From positions 310,555-374,554 of the forward strand of contig NZ_JACKTY010000028.1 of assembly GCF_025822605.1 (NCBI RefSeq): a stretch of 64,000 nt of DNA, given 5' to 3'. This DNA is from Mycolicibacterium komossense (lineage in GTDB: Bacteria > Actinomycetota > Actinomycetes > Mycobacteriales > Mycobacteriaceae). Below, piece by piece: positions 45,257 to 56,783 of the stretch. The notes under the pieces were generated by a model that saw nothing but the letters and a program-made list of their open reading frames with translations, was not told where the DNA came from and searched no databases. The first letter of the stretch is position 1, and each line of letters opens with the position of its first letter. The translations under genes were made by a program, and so were the position numbers.

Positions 45257-46084
45257 TTACTTCTCATCAGAGAAAGCCGGGGCTCGCTGCTCCGCGCGCG
45301 CCGCCACCGCTTCTTCAAAGTTCCGGGTGAGCAGGCGTACATAGAGTTGGCCCAGGCCTTCCGCCTGCATGTGCCCCTCCAGAGTAACGGCGTCCAGTCC
45401 ACTCCACAGCGTGCGTTTGGTCAACTCGATACCCGGGCGGGAGAAACCGGCGATCCGCTCGGCCATGTCGTAACAGGTCGCCAGCAGCTCGTCGTCCGGG
45501 ACCTGACGCGACACCAGGCCGATGCGCTCGGCCTCGACAGCGTCCACATCGCGGCCGGTCAACATCACTTCGAAAGCCCGCGACGTGCCGATGGCCCGCG
45601 GCAACAGGAAGCTCAGGCCCAGCTCGCTGGCCGTCAACCCGTTGTTGATCCCCGCGGCCCGGAAATAGGCCGCCGCACCGGCGACCCTGATATCGCAGGC
45701 CAGCGCCAGACACAGCCCGCCCCCGATCGCGGCCCCGTTGACCGCGGCGATCACCGGTTGGTGCAGTTTGCGCAGCGCCAGGATGACGTCGTCGAGCACC
45801 TCCATCGAGCGCAACGCGAAACTGGGCCTGGTCAGGCCGTCGACATGCGGGACGCTACCTGCCGACTTGTGGTCGGCACCCGAGGAGAACCCGCGCCCGG
45901 CGCCGGTGAGTACCACTGCGCGCACGTCGTTGTCGTAGGTGATCTCGTCGAGCACCCGCTTCAACGGGACCATGACATCGAACGCCATCGAGTTCATCCG
46001 CTCGGGGCGGTTCAGGGTGACCAACGCCACATGCGGGCGAGGGCGCTCGACAACGACAAACTCGGAACCGGATTCAGAGGTCAC
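45257..46084 (-). CDS. echA12: enoyl-CoA hydratase/isomerase (crotonase family)
   Basis: 275 residues from GTG 46084. The oxyanion-hole segments are GAGRGFSSGADHKS and NGAAIGGGLCLALACD. It should hydrate or isomerise enoyl-CoA in fatty-acid breakdown. It lies between thioredoxin and the ABC-F gene as in M. tuberculosis Rv1472. Crotonase substrate range cannot be predicted from these motifs. Confidence 0.92.
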   Translation of the reverse strand: MTSESGSEFVVVERPRPHVALVTLNRPERMNSMAFDVMVPLKRVLDEITYDNDVRAVVLTGAGRGFSSGADHKSAGSVPHVDGLTRPSFALRSMEVLDDVILALRKLHQPVIAAVNGAAIGGGLCLALACDIRVAGAAAYFRAAGINNGLTASELGLSFLLPRAIGTSRAFEVMLTGRDVDAVEAERIGLVSRQVPDDELLATCYDMAERIAGFSRPGIELTKRTLWSGLDAVTLEGHMQAEGLGQLYVRLLTRNFEEAVAARAEQRAPAFSDEK

Positions 46085-46126
46085 GGGACTGCACGCTATC
46101 GCGTGCGTCCCGCCCGCAGACGCCGC

Positions 46127-46492
46127 TTACTCGGGTTGGCTGGCCGATTCGGCCGCAATGGCGGCGTCGACGTCGAAATCTTTGACCTGCTGGATCAGAT
46201 CTTCCAAGGCCGCCGGCGGAAGAGCGCCGGCCTGGTTGAACACCAGCTTGCCCTTCTTGAACGCCATCAGCGTCGGGATGGAGCGGATCTGCGCCGCGGA
46301 GGCGAGCTCCTGCTCCGCCTCGGTGTCCACCTTCACGTGTACCACGTCCGGATGCTTCTCCGACGAGGCGGCGAAGGTCGGGGCGAAGGAGCGACACGGA
46401 CCGCACCACGACGCCCAGAAATCCACCAGCACGATGTCGTTGTCGTTGATGGTGTCGTTGAACTTGTCTGCGGTCAGGTCTTGAGTAGCCAC
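46127..46492 (-). CDS. trxB1: thioredoxin
   Basis: 121 residues: a complete thioredoxin fold with the active-site disulfide C30-GP-C33 (FWASWCGPCR) and the cis-proline segment IRSIPTLMAFKKG. No signal peptide, so it is a cytoplasmic disulfide reductase. The name follows the M. tuberculosis counterpart Rv1471, which sits at the same position. It is downstream of the SUF operon and may take part in redox handling there, though that is only positional. Confidence 0.93.
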   Translation of the reverse strand: MATQDLTADKFNDTINDNDIVLVDFWASWCGPCRSFAPTFAASSEKHPDVVHVKVDTEAEQELASAAQIRSIPTLMAFKKGKLVFNQAGALPPAALEDLIQQVKDFDVDAAIAAESASQPE

Positions 46493-46565
46493 GTTTCTCC
46501 TAACATTGGCGTCACTGTGAATGTTCCCAGCTACGACGCGGCCGCACCAGTCCAGTAGGTGCCCC

Positions 46566-47189
46566 TCACAGGTGGTTGCGGCCGCGCTCGAAGAAGTCGA
46601 CGATGCTGTCCGTCAGATCCGTTTCCGATACGGCGAGATCCAGCGCCCGCGCGGCGCCGAACGGAGCATTCCAAAACTCACCGGACCGCGACTGCCAGGG
46701 GCTGACATAGGCATAGGCCCGCTCGTGGAACGAATCCCCGGGCGAAACACCGTAATTCACCTCGTCGACCACGACGGAGACATCGAAGTGCTCCGGCCAG
46801 AGCACCGGATGCTCGTCGGGCGCGAACGTCACCAACGCCTGACCGCCGGCATACAGACTGCGGTACACGTCGTTGGCGGCCGCGGCGTCGAGATCCAGCA
46901 CGGCGTCGGCGGGCAATGGATCCACCACGGTGTAGACGCCTTCGGGTGGGCCGAACGCCAGCCCCGTCGCCTGCTCCAGCGCGGGCAGCGGACCCGACAG
47001 CGCGACGCGTCCCTCCGGCCAGGCGAAATCGGTGCCCTGGACTTCGACCGGCAGGGCGGTCCCGACGAAACCGGCGGGTCGGACCGCCAACCGGATCGTG
47101 CCCGTCGCCCGGAACTGCGGACCGGCGAGCAGGCTCTCGGCGATACCGCGAAGCTGCCTGCAGGTGGTGGTGTACGCGTCGATGGCCAC
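46566..47189 (-). CDS. conserved protein of unknown function
   Basis: 207 residues, soluble and acidic, with no signal peptide or known motif. It begins MAIDAYTTTCRQLRGIAESL, includes an RLAVRPAGFVGT strand and an HERAYAYVSPWQSR segment, and ends with a helical ETDLTDSIVDFFERGRNHL. Codon use and reading frame look genuine. It lies 73 bp upstream of trx and 13 bp from the preceding membrane-protein gene, so it may be part of the extended SUF transcript. Not recognised. Confidence 0.78.
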   Translation of the reverse strand: MAIDAYTTTCRQLRGIAESLLAGPQFRATGTIRLAVRPAGFVGTALPVEVQGTDFAWPEGRVALSGPLPALEQATGLAFGPPEGVYTVVDPLPADAVLDLDAAAANDVYRSLYAGGQALVTFAPDEHPVLWPEHFDVSVVVDEVNYGVSPGDSFHERAYAYVSPWQSRSGEFWNAPFGAARALDLAVSETDLTDSIVDFFERGRNHL

Positions 47190-47202
47190 GGTTCTCTGTC
47201 TA

Positions 47203-47664
47203 CTAGGGACTCGCCGCCGGCGAAACGCCAGGACTCAAAGTCAGGTTCTGTCCGGTCGGCGGCCCCGCCGGCGTCTCCGGGGCGGTCGTGGCGGGGGCAT
47301 CGCTCTGCCCCGACACCATCGCCGCCGGGTTGGGCGCGCTGACGGTGCTGGCACCAGAGCCCAACGATTCCTCGGCCAACCCGATGCACTCGTAGGAATT
47401 GTGTCCTGTGCACGGTACGCCGTCGACCTCTGGCGCACCGCCGAACACCGACGGCGTCAGCTCGATGATCGACGGCGAAAGCTCGGGGACGCACACCTCG
47501 GTGAAGAGGTCTTCAGACTCCCCCACCGGGCATTTGGCCGATATCGCCGTGACGGGTGCCATGACCGCCAGCGCACCCAATACGATCACCGTCACCGTCG
47601 CCGCGATACCGCTGAACAACAACACCTTGCGCACCGCCAAGGGAAAAGCCGTCAACGCCTGCAC
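47203..47664 (-). CDS. small single-pass membrane or secreted protein, unknown
   Basis: 153 residues from GTG 47664. One hydrophobic helix (VLLFSGIAATVTVIVLGALA) near the N-terminus is followed by a cysteine-bearing domain (SAKCPVGESEDLFTEVCVP and GVPCTGHNSYECIG) and a Pro/Ala/Ser-rich tail. The four cysteines could form two disulfides outside the membrane. It lies 27 bp after sufT. Not recognised outside mycobacteria. Confidence 0.72.
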   Translation of the reverse strand: MQALTAFPLAVRKVLLFSGIAATVTVIVLGALAVMAPVTAISAKCPVGESEDLFTEVCVPELSPSIIELTPSVFGGAPEVDGVPCTGHNSYECIGLAEESLGSGASTVSAPNPAAMVSGQSDAPATTAPETPAGPPTGQNLTLSPGVSPAASP

Positions 47665-47691
47665 CCGCCCGATGATGTGAAAGCTGTTGTC

Positions 47692-48033
47692 TCAGACGGT
47701 AAACCCGAGGGCCCGCAGCTGTTCGCGGCCATCCTCGGTGATCTTGTCCGGGCCCCACGGTGGATTCCAGACCCAGTTGATCTTGATGTCGTTGACCAGG
47801 CCGGCACCTACCAAAGCGTTGCGCGACTGATCCTCGATCACATCAGTCAGCGGGCACGCCGCCGACGTCAGCGTCATATCGATCAACGCCACCTTGCCGG
47901 TGTCACCCTGCTCGATGCCCAGGCCGTAGACCAGGCCGAGATCGACCACGTTGATCCCCAGCTCGGGGTCGACGACATCGCGCATCGCCTCTTCGAGATC
48001 GGCGAGCGTCTCCTCATCCAGCTGTTCGCTCAT
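47692..48033 (-). CDS. sufT: SufT/DUF59 iron-sulfur carboxylate-family protein
   Basis: 113 residues, almost entirely the MIP18/DUF59 domain: LEEAMRDVVDPELGINVVDL and the conserved cysteine in TSAACPLTD. SufT proteins assist maturation of iron-sulfur clusters. Its start lies inside the sufU coding sequence (20-bp overlap), giving tight coupling to the SUF operon. Counterpart of Rv1466. Confidence 0.93.
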   Translation of the reverse strand: MSEQLDEETLADLEEAMRDVVDPELGINVVDLGLVYGLGIEQGDTGKVALIDMTLTSAACPLTDVIEDQSRNALVGAGLVNDIKINWVWNPPWGPDKITEDGREQLRALGFTV

Positions 48034-48481
48034 CGTCCATCTCCTCAGTTGCCTCGGCCAGTGCGGCCTTGAACGCTGTCCAACCCAGCAGCGCGCATTT
48101 GACCCGCGCCGGATACTTCGACACCCCGGCGAAGGCGATACCGTCGCCGATCACGTCCTCGTCACCCTCGACGCTGCCGCGCGAGGAGATCATCTCCGTG
48201 AACGCCGCCACCGTCTCCAGGGCGGCGTCGACACTGCTCCCGATCACCTGGTCGGTGAGCACCGAGGTCGCGGCCTGACTGATCGAGCAGCCCTGCCCGT
48301 CATAGGAGATGTCGGTAACCGTCTCACCGTCGTCGGATAGCGCGACGCGCAGCGTGACTTCGTCACCGCAGGTCGGATTGACGTGATGGACCTCGGCGCC
48401 GAAAGGCTCACGCAGACCGCGATGATGCGGGTGCTTGTAGTGGTCCAGGATCACTTCCTGGTACATCTGTTCCATTCTCAC
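48014..48481 (-). CDS. sufU: SufU zinc-dependent sulfurtransferase/scaffold
   Basis: 155 residues, starting at GTG 48481 or ATG 48475. Three conserved cysteines lie in NPTCGDEV, GQGCSIS and RVKCALLGW, with an Asp in CGD, which together bind zinc in SufU. It accepts sulfur from the persulfide of SufS. It starts 6 bp after the sufS stop and overlaps sufT. Confidence 0.95.
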   Translation of the reverse strand: MRMEQMYQEVILDHYKHPHHRGLREPFGAEVHHVNPTCGDEVTLRVALSDDGETVTDISYDGQGCSISQAATSVLTDQVIGSSVDAALETVAAFTEMISSRGSVEGDEDVIGDGIAFAGVSKYPARVKCALLGWTAFKAALAEATEEMDDERTAG

Positions 48482-48487
48482 GGCGGA

Positions 48488-50530
<2,043 letters not shown>

Positions 50531-50534
<4 letters not shown>

Positions 50535-51727
50535 GATTGGGCTGCTTTCGATTCCGTGATCGCTAGTTCTCGTTCAATTGCTTCGGTGAGGCGCTCGCGC
50601 ACCTGCGGGACAGCGATCTTCGCGATGATCTCGCCGAAGAAGCCCCGCACCACCAGTCGCCGCGCCTGATCCTCGGGAATTCCGCGGGCGCGCAGGTAGA
50701 AAAGCTGTTCGTCGTCGAAACGGCCGGTGGCACTGGCGTGCCCGGCGCCGGCGATCTCACCGGTCTCGATCTCCAGGTTGGGCACCGAGTCGGCGCGGGC
50801 GCCGTCGGTCAGTACCAGGTTGCGGTTCGCTTCGTAGGTGTCGGTGCCGGTGGCTTCGGCACGGATCAGCACGTCGCCGATCCACACCGTGTGCGCGTCG
50901 GGCTTCTTGGAGTCCGGATCACCTTGCAGCGCACCCTTGTACAGCACATCGGACTTGCAGTTCGGTACGGCGTGATCGACCAGCAGCCGGGATTCGAAGA
51001 ACTGGCCGTCATCCGCGAAGTATGTACCGAGCAGCTGCGCCTCGCCGCCGGGAGCGGTGAACCGCACGGTCGCGGCGGTCCGCACGACGTCGCCACCGAG
51101 CGTGACATTGACGTGGCCGAGCACCGAGTCCTTGCCCAGACGGGCGTGGTGGGCGCTGACGTGGACCATGTCGTCGGCCCAGTCGGCGATCCAGATGACG
51201 CCCAGCGCGGCCGCGTCACCGACGATGATCTCGACGTTGTCGGCGTAGGTTCCGCTGCCGCGCAGGTCGACCACCACGATCGCCCGCGACAGTTCCTCGA
51301 CGCGAATCTGCAGGTGCCCGTAGGCCACTGCACCTTCACCCGGGCCGGCGACGGTGATCTCGATGGGCTCCGCCACCTCGGTATCGCGCTTGACAGTCAC
51401 CACCGTCGCCGAGTTGAACGACGAAAATGCCTGGGCCGCAACGCGATCGGATGGCACGCCGCCCTGGCCGAGACGTTCGTCGCCGCGGCGGACGGTCTCG
51501 ACCGTCACACCATCGCGCTCGGAGACCTCGATGACCGCGGTGCCGGTCGCGGGTGCGGTGCCGTCGTGCAGGCCACGGAGTCGCTTGAGCGGAGTGAACC
51601 GCCACAGCTCGTCGCGCCCGCCGGGCACCTCGAAGGCATCGACATCGAACGAGGCGAATCGCTCGCCCTTGTTCTTGATGATCCCGGCGGTGCCTTCGAC
51701 AGCTTCAGTGAGTTGATTCTGAACCAT
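50531..51727 (-). CDS. sufD: SufD scaffold component
   Basis: 398 residues. Right-handed beta-helix protein of the SufBC2D complex. The C-terminal SufB/SufD region includes IAGAGHASATGRFDDEQLFYL and RGIPEDQARRLVVRGFFGEII, which closely resembles the end of SufB next door. It begins directly after the sufB stop. Confidence 0.96.
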
Positions 51728-53158
51728 CTAGCCGACCGCGCCTTCCATCTGGAGCTCGATGAGACGATTGAGCTCCAGTGCGTATTCCATCGGCAGTTCC
51801 TTGGCGATGGGCTCGACGAAACCGCGCACCACCATCGCCATCGCCTCGTCCTCGGTCATGCCGCGGCTCATCAGGTAGAACAGCTGATCTTCGCTGACCT
51901 TCGACACAGTGGCCTCGTGTCCCATCGTGACGTCGTCCTCGCGGATGTCGACGTACGGATAGGTGTCGCTGCGGCTGATCGTATCGACAAGCAGCGCATC
52001 ACATTTCACACTGGAGCGCGAACCGTGCGCACCCTTGTTGATCTGCACGAGGCCGCGGTAGGACGCCCGTCCGCCGCCGCGAGCGACCGACTTGGAGACG
52101 ATGTTGGACGACGTGTTCGGCGCCAAGTGCAACATCTTGGCACCGGTGTCCTGATGCTGGCCCTCGCCGGCGAACGCCACCGAGAGCACTTCGCCCTTGG
52201 CGTGTTCACCGGTCATCCACACCGCCGGGTACTTCATGGTGACCTTCGAGCCGATGTTGCCGTCGATCCACTCCATGGTGGCGCCGGCTTCGGCGCGGGC
52301 CCGCTTGGTGACCAGGTTGTAGACGTTGTTCGACCAGTTCTGGATGGTGGTGTAACGGCAGCGACCACCGGGCTTGACGATGATCTCGACGACGGCCGAG
52401 TGCAGCGAATCGCTCTTGTAGATCGGCGCGGTACATCCCTCGACGTAGTGCACATAGGCGTCCTCGTCGACGATGATCAGCGTCCGCTCGAACTGACCCA
52501 TGTTCTCGGTGTTGATCCGGAAATAGGCCTGCAACGGGATGTCGACGTGCACGCCCTTGGGGACGTAGATGAACGAGCCACCCGACCACACGGCGGTGTT
52601 CAGCGCGGAGAACTTGTTGTCCCCGGCGGGGATAACCGTGCCGAAGTACTCCCGGAACAGGTCGGGGTGTTCCTTCAGCGCGGTGTCGGTATCGAGGAAG
52701 ATGACGCCGAGGGCCTCAAGATCCTCACGGATCGAGTGGTAGACCACCTCGGACTCGTACTGCGCGGCGACACCGGAGACCAGCCGCTGCTTCTCCGCCT
52801 CGGGGATGCCGAGCCTGTCGTAGGTGTTCTTGATGTCCGCGGGCAGGTCGTCCCACGTGGCAGCCTGCTTCTCGCTGGAGCGCACGAAGTACTTGATGTT
52901 GTCGAAATCGATCCCGTCGAGATCGGAACCCCAGTTCGGCATCGGCTTCTTGCCGAAGGTGCGCAGCGCCTTGAGCCGGATGTCGAGCATCCACTGCGGC
53001 TCGCTCTTCTTCGCCGAGATATCGGCCACCACAGCCTCGTTGATGCCCCGCTGAGCGCTCGCTCCGGCCACATCCGAGTCAGCCCAGCCGTAGCCGTACT
53101 TGCCCAGCGACGCAATCGTCTCTTCCTGGGTAAGTGGCGTTTCCGGTGTGAGTGTCAT
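51728..53158 (-). CDS. sufB: SufB scaffold component, without an intein
   Basis: 476 residues, the normal length for an uninterrupted SufB. It holds the nascent iron-sulfur cluster with SufC and SufD. Key regions are [20 protein letters not shown], with the conserved cysteine, and [20 protein letters not shown] near the end. In M. tuberculosis the homologue (Rv1461) carries an intein; here the frame reads straight through. First structural gene after sufR, 78 bp downstream. Confidence 0.97.
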   Translation of the reverse strand: MTLTPETPLTQEETIASLGKYGYGWADSDVAGASAQRGINEAVVADISAKKSEPQWMLDIRLKALRTFGKKPMPNWGSDLDGIDFDNIKYFVRSSEKQAATWDDLPADIKNTYDRLGIPEAEKQRLVSGVAAQYESEVVYHSIREDLEALGVIFLDTDTALKEHPDLFREYFGTVIPAGDNKFSALNTAVWSGGSFIYVPKGVHVDIPLQAYFRINTENMGQFERTLIIVDEDAYVHYVEGCTAPIYKSDSLHSAVVEIIVKPGGRCRYTTIQNWSNNVYNLVTKRARAEAGATMEWIDGNIGSKVTMKYPAVWMTGEHAKGEVLSVAFAGEGQHQDTGAKMLHLAPNTSSNIVSKSVARGGGRASYRGLVQINKGAHGSRSSVKCDALLVDTISRSDTYPYVDIREDDVTMGHEATVSKVSEDQLFYLMSRGMTEDEAMAMVVRGFVEPIAKELPMEYALELNRLIELQMEGAVG

Positions 53159-53236
53159 AGCGACACACTCCTTATTGCTCTTGTGGTGGCTTCGACGCGG
53201 GCTGAGCGCCGAAGGTTTTCTCTCGTCGTGCGTAGT

Positions 53237-53941
53237 TCAGTGCGCGCCGGGGCTCAGCGGTACGTGGGTGGTACAGGCGCAATCACCGTTGACGATCGTC
53301 GCGAGCCGTTGCACGTGGGTACCCAGCACCTCGGCCATCGCGTCCTGCTCGGCCTCGCACAGCTCGGGGAACTCCTCGGCGACGTGCGATACCGGGCAGT
53401 GGTGCTGACAGATCTGCACTCCCCTGATCGGCCCGCCGACCCTGGTCGTGGTGGTGGCGTACCCGGCCTTGGTGAACGCGTCGGCTACCCGGTCCGCGGC
53501 GCCTTCGATCTCGACTTCGGCATCGCCCCCGGCCGGCTGCACCCCGGCCAGAATCGTGTCGATACGCCTGCGGGCGAACGTCCGGACGGCGTCGTCGCCA
53601 CCGATCTCCCTCAGCTGCCGCATGGCCGCCGACGCCAGATCGTCGTAAGTGTGCTCGAGCTTGGCCCGCCCGGCCGCCGTCAGCTGGTAGCGCTTGGCGG
53701 GACGACCCCGGCCCTCCTGCTGCCAGGCTGCACCCGCATTGGCCTGGGCATCACCGGCATCGATCAATGCGTCGAGGTGACGGCGTACACCGGCGGCGGA
53801 CAAGCCCAGCCGCTCGCTAATCCGGCCCGCAGTAACCGGACCCGACTCCACGAGCAGGCGGATGATGGCCCTACGGGTGTCACCGTCGTGAGCGGGCGCG
53901 GCACCATCGTGCACGCGCGCAGCCTCGAGACGGATTTTCAC
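53237..53941 (-). CDS. sufR: SufR iron-sulfur-sensing repressor of the SUF operon
   Basis: 234 residues if started at GTG 53941; in-frame sequence upstream allows a longer product, and the M. tuberculosis homologue is longer. An ArsR/MarR-like winged helix (RRAIIRLLVESGPVTAGRI and SAAGVRRHLDALIDAGD) is followed by a C-terminal cysteine region (QICQHHCPVSH, PELCEAEQ, DCACTTH) that can bind a [4Fe-4S] cluster. It heads sufR-sufB-sufD-sufC-sufS-sufU-sufT and is divergent from mptB. A matching operator overlaps its start codon. Confidence 0.93.
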   Translation of the reverse strand: MKIRLEAARVHDGAAPAHDGDTRRAIIRLLVESGPVTAGRISERLGLSAAGVRRHLDALIDAGDAQANAGAAWQQEGRGRPAKRYQLTAAGRAKLEHTYDDLASAAMRQLREIGGDDAVRTFARRRIDTILAGVQPAGGDAEVEIEGAADRVADAFTKAGYATTTTRVGGPIRGVQICQHHCPVSHVAEEFPELCEAEQDAMAEVLGTHVQRLATIVNGDCACTTHVPLSPGAH

Positions 53942-53952
53942 AACACCAGTGT
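53938..53952. promoter_or_regulatory. SufR operator overlapping the sufR start codon
   Basis: On the minus strand the sequence ACACTGGTGTTGTGA fits ACACT-N5-TGTGA, which I recall as the site bound by M. tuberculosis SufR. It includes the proposed GTG start codon, so either the mRNA is nearly leaderless or translation starts elsewhere. The larger TCACA-N7-TGTGA symmetry is also seen. Confidence 0.7.
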
Positions 53953-54051
53953 GACCCAATTCCCGGAACGGGTCCAGCAAGGGCACCCTTATCAAGTCGT
54001 CGCGATGCTCACAGGCCCGGACGGGAATAACGCGCCAGTTAGAGTGCTCTG

Positions 54052-55845
54052 GTGGCAGCCCGCCAACGCTCGCTGAGCTCGTCCATCGCCCGCTGGCACG
54101 GCGACGAGCGCACTGTCGGGTCACCGCTGAACGACGCCGAGGTCGTCGCGCTGCGGCGGACCCGGCTCTTCGGTGCCACCGGCACGGTGTTGATGGCGAT
54201 CGGGGCCTTGGGCGCCGGTGCCCGACCTGTGGTGCAAGACCCGACCTTCGGGGTTCGGCTGCTGAACCTGCCATCGCGCATCCAGACGGTGTCGCTGACG
54301 ATGACGACCACCGGCGCCGTGATGATGACGCTGGCCTGGTTGATGCTGGGCCGTTTCGCTGTTGGTCAATCGTCCGACTCCTCGTCGCCTCGTACCTCGG
54401 CGAACATTCGTCAGACCGCAGGCAAACGCCGGTTGATGTCGCGCAGCCAACTGGACCGCACGCTGATGCTGTGGGCATTGCCGCTACTGGTCGCGCCGCC
54501 GATGTACAGCAAGGACGTCTACTCCTATCTGGCGCAGAGCCAGATAGCGCGACTGGGCCTCGACCCCTACCGGGTGGGCCCGGCGCCGGGCCTCGGCCTC
54601 GATCACGTCTTTACCCTGTCGGTGCCGAGCCTGTGGCGGGAAACACCGGCGCCCTACGGCCCACTCTTCCTGTGGATCGGGCGCGGAATCTCCGAGCTCA
54701 CCGGAGAGAACATCGTCTGGGCGGTGCTCGCCCACCGGCTGGTGGTGCTGCTCGGAGTCGGACTGATCGTCTGGGCGACGCCGCGGATCGCCCGACGATG
54801 CGGGGTGGCCGAGGTCAGCGCACTGTGGCTCGGTGCCTGCAACCCGCTGCTGTTCATGCACCTGGTCGCCGGCATCCACAACGAAGCGCTGATGCTCGGC
54901 CTGATGCTGGCCGGCACCGAATTCGCGTTACGCGGGATCGATTCCACCCGGCGGTTGGTGCCGCGGCCGGTGCACTGGCCGCACAACCGCACGGAGTGGA
55001 TCACCTGGCGGCCGCTGGGCATGCTGATCGTCGGCGCCGTCCTCATCACCCTGTCGTCACAGGTCAAGCTGCCGTCGCTGCTGGCACTGGGTTTCGTCGC
55101 GATGGCCCTAGCCCATCGGTGGGGCGGCACGATCAAAGCCTTCCTGATGGCCAGTTGCAGTTTGGGCGCGCTGGCAGTGGCGGTGATGGCCGTCATCGGC
55201 TGGGCCAGCGGCCTCGGCTTCGGCTGGTTGTTCACCCTCGGCACCGCGAACGTCGTACGCAGCTGGATGTCACCGCCCACGCTGATCGCGCTCGGCACCG
55301 GACAGGTCGGCATCCTGCTGGGCCTCGGCGACCACACCACCGCCGTGCTGTCGCTGACCCGCGCCATCGGCGTGCTGATCATCTCCGTTCTGGTCACCTG
55401 GCTGCTGCTGTCGGTGCTGCGCGGTCGCCTACATCCGGTGGGCGGCCTCGGAGTGGCGCTTGGTGCCACCGTGCTGCTCTTCCCGGTGGTACAGCCCTGG
55501 TACCTGCTGTGGGCCATCATCCCGTTGGCTGCCTGGGCCACTCGACCCGGTTTTCGTATCGCGGCCATCACCGTCACTTTGATCGTCGGAATCTTCGGGC
55601 CCACCGCCAACGGTGACCGATTCGCGCTCTTCCAGATCGTCGATGCCACCCTGGCCAGCGCGCTGATCGTGGCGCTGCTGATGCTGATCACCCACCACCA
55701 CCTGCCGTGGCGCAAATTGCCCGAGCCGGAGTCCGGAGACAACCCCGAGCCGGGGCCCGATGGCGAATCCCCGCCAGTTGAGTCGCATCCCACACCGGGG
55801 CAGGCACGTGCTGTCTCCGGCGGCGCCTACGCTGAGTCACCGTGA
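54052..55845 (+). CDS. mptB: MptB alpha-(1->6)-mannosyltransferase
   Basis: 597 residues, from GTG 54052. Multi-pass (about 12-13 helices) GT-C enzyme that uses polyprenyl-phosphate mannose on the outer face of the membrane to extend the mannan core of lipomannan. The early extracytoplasmic loop MYSKDVYSYLAQSQIARLGL carries the acidic residue expected for catalysis. A long hydrophilic tail (ESGDNPEPGPDGESPP) ends the protein. It overlaps the next gene by four bases (GTGA). Counterpart of Rv1459c. Confidence 0.94.
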   Translation: MAARQRSLSSSIARWHGDERTVGSPLNDAEVVALRRTRLFGATGTVLMAIGALGAGARPVVQDPTFGVRLLNLPSRIQTVSLTMTTTGAVMMTLAWLMLGRFAVGQSSDSSSPRTSANIRQTAGKRRLMSRSQLDRTLMLWALPLLVAPPMYSKDVYSYLAQSQIARLGLDPYRVGPAPGLGLDHVFTLSVPSLWRETPAPYGPLFLWIGRGISELTGENIVWAVLAHRLVVLLGVGLIVWATPRIARRCGVAEVSALWLGACNPLLFMHLVAGIHNEALMLGLMLAGTEFALRGIDSTRRLVPRPVHWPHNRTEWITWRPLGMLIVGAVLITLSSQVKLPSLLALGFVAMALAHRWGGTIKAFLMASCSLGALAVAVMAVIGWASGLGFGWLFTLGTANVVRSWMSPPTLIALGTGQVGILLGLGDHTTAVLSLTRAIGVLIISVLVTWLLLSVLRGRLHPVGGLGVALGATVLLFPVVQPWYLLWAIIPLAAWATRPGFRIAAITVTLIVGIFGPTANGDRFALFQIVDATLASALIVALLMLITHHHLPWRKLPEPESGDNPEPGPDGESPPVESHPTPGQARAVSGGAYAESP

Positions 55846-56783
55846 GTCCGGGTTCAAGTTCCTTTGGGGGACCTCCGTGCCGCCTGCGCGGGGTCACCAA
55901 GCGTTACGGCTCGACGACGGCTGTCTCAGAGCTGACCCTCGAGGTGCACCGGGCCGAAGTACTGGCGCTGCTCGGCCCCAACGGGGCCGGCAAGACGACG
56001 ACCGTCGAGATGTGTGAGGGGTTCGTCAAACCCGACGCCGGTTCGATCGAGATCCTCGGCATGGACCCGTCGGCCGACAACGCCAAGCTCCGCGCCAGGA
56101 TCGGCGTGATGTTGCAGGGTGGGGGCGGCTACCCCGCGGCCAGAGCCGGGGAGATGCTCGAGCTGGTCGCCGCCTACGCTGCCGATCCTCTGGATCCGCG
56201 CTGGTTGCTGGACACTCTGGGGCTGACCGAGGCCGCCCGCACCACCTATCGCAGGCTCTCCGGCGGCCAGCAGCAGCGCCTGGCTCTCGCCTGCGCGTTG
56301 GTCGGGCGACCGGAACTGGTCTTTCTCGACGAGCCCACCGCCGGGATGGACGCCCACGCCCGGCTGGTGGTCTGGGAGCTGATCGACGGGCTGCGCCGCG
56401 ACGGCGTCACGGTGGTCCTGACCACCCATCAGCTCAAGGAGGCCGAGGAGCTGGCCGATCGGTTGGTGATCATCGACCACGGTGTCGCGGTGGCGGCCGG
56501 CACTCCCGCGGAACTCATGCGCTCGGGCGCGGAAGACCAGCTGCGCTTCACCGCGCCGCGACGGCTCGACCTGTCACTACTGATTTCGGCGCTGCCGGAG
56601 AATTACCAGGCCTCCGAGGTCGCCGCCGGCGAGTACCTGGTCGAGGGTCACATCGACCCGCAGGTGCTGGCCACGGTGACCGCGTGGTGCGCCCGCCTCG
56701 ACGTGCTGGCCACCGATATGCGGGTCGAACAGCGCAGCCTCGAGGATGTCTTCCTTGATCTGACGGGCCGGGGGTTGCGATGA
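55842..56783 (+). CDS. ABC transporter ATP-binding protein (DrrA-like)
   Basis: 313 residues, starting at the GTG in the GTGA overlap with mptB. Walker A GPNGAGKTT, signature LSGGQQQRLALA, Walker B LVFLDEPTAGMD and the switch histidine in LTTHQLKEAEEL. A C-terminal extension of about 90 residues follows the ATPase, as in exporters of the DrrA type. Paired with the downstream permease; substrate unknown. Counterpart of Rv1458c. Confidence 0.95.
   Translation: MSPGSSSFGGPPCRLRGVTKRYGSTTAVSELTLEVHRAEVLALLGPNGAGKTTTVEMCEGFVKPDAGSIEILGMDPSADNAKLRARIGVMLQGGGGYPAARAGEMLELVAAYAADPLDPRWLLDTLGLTEAARTTYRRLSGGQQQRLALACALVGRPELVFLDEPTAGMDAHARLVVWELIDGLRRDGVTVVLTTHQLKEAEELADRLVIIDHGVAVAAGTPAELMRSGAEDQLRFTAPRRLDLSLLISALPENYQASEVAAGEYLVEGHIDPQVLATVTAWCARLDVLATDMRVEQRSLEDVFLDLTGRGLR

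Noticed and set aside
50738..54076. Open frame of over 1100 codons antisense to sufD, sufB and sufR
   Set aside because: The minus-strand SUF genes are unambiguous. The plus-strand frame lacks any domain and spans three genes and their gaps.
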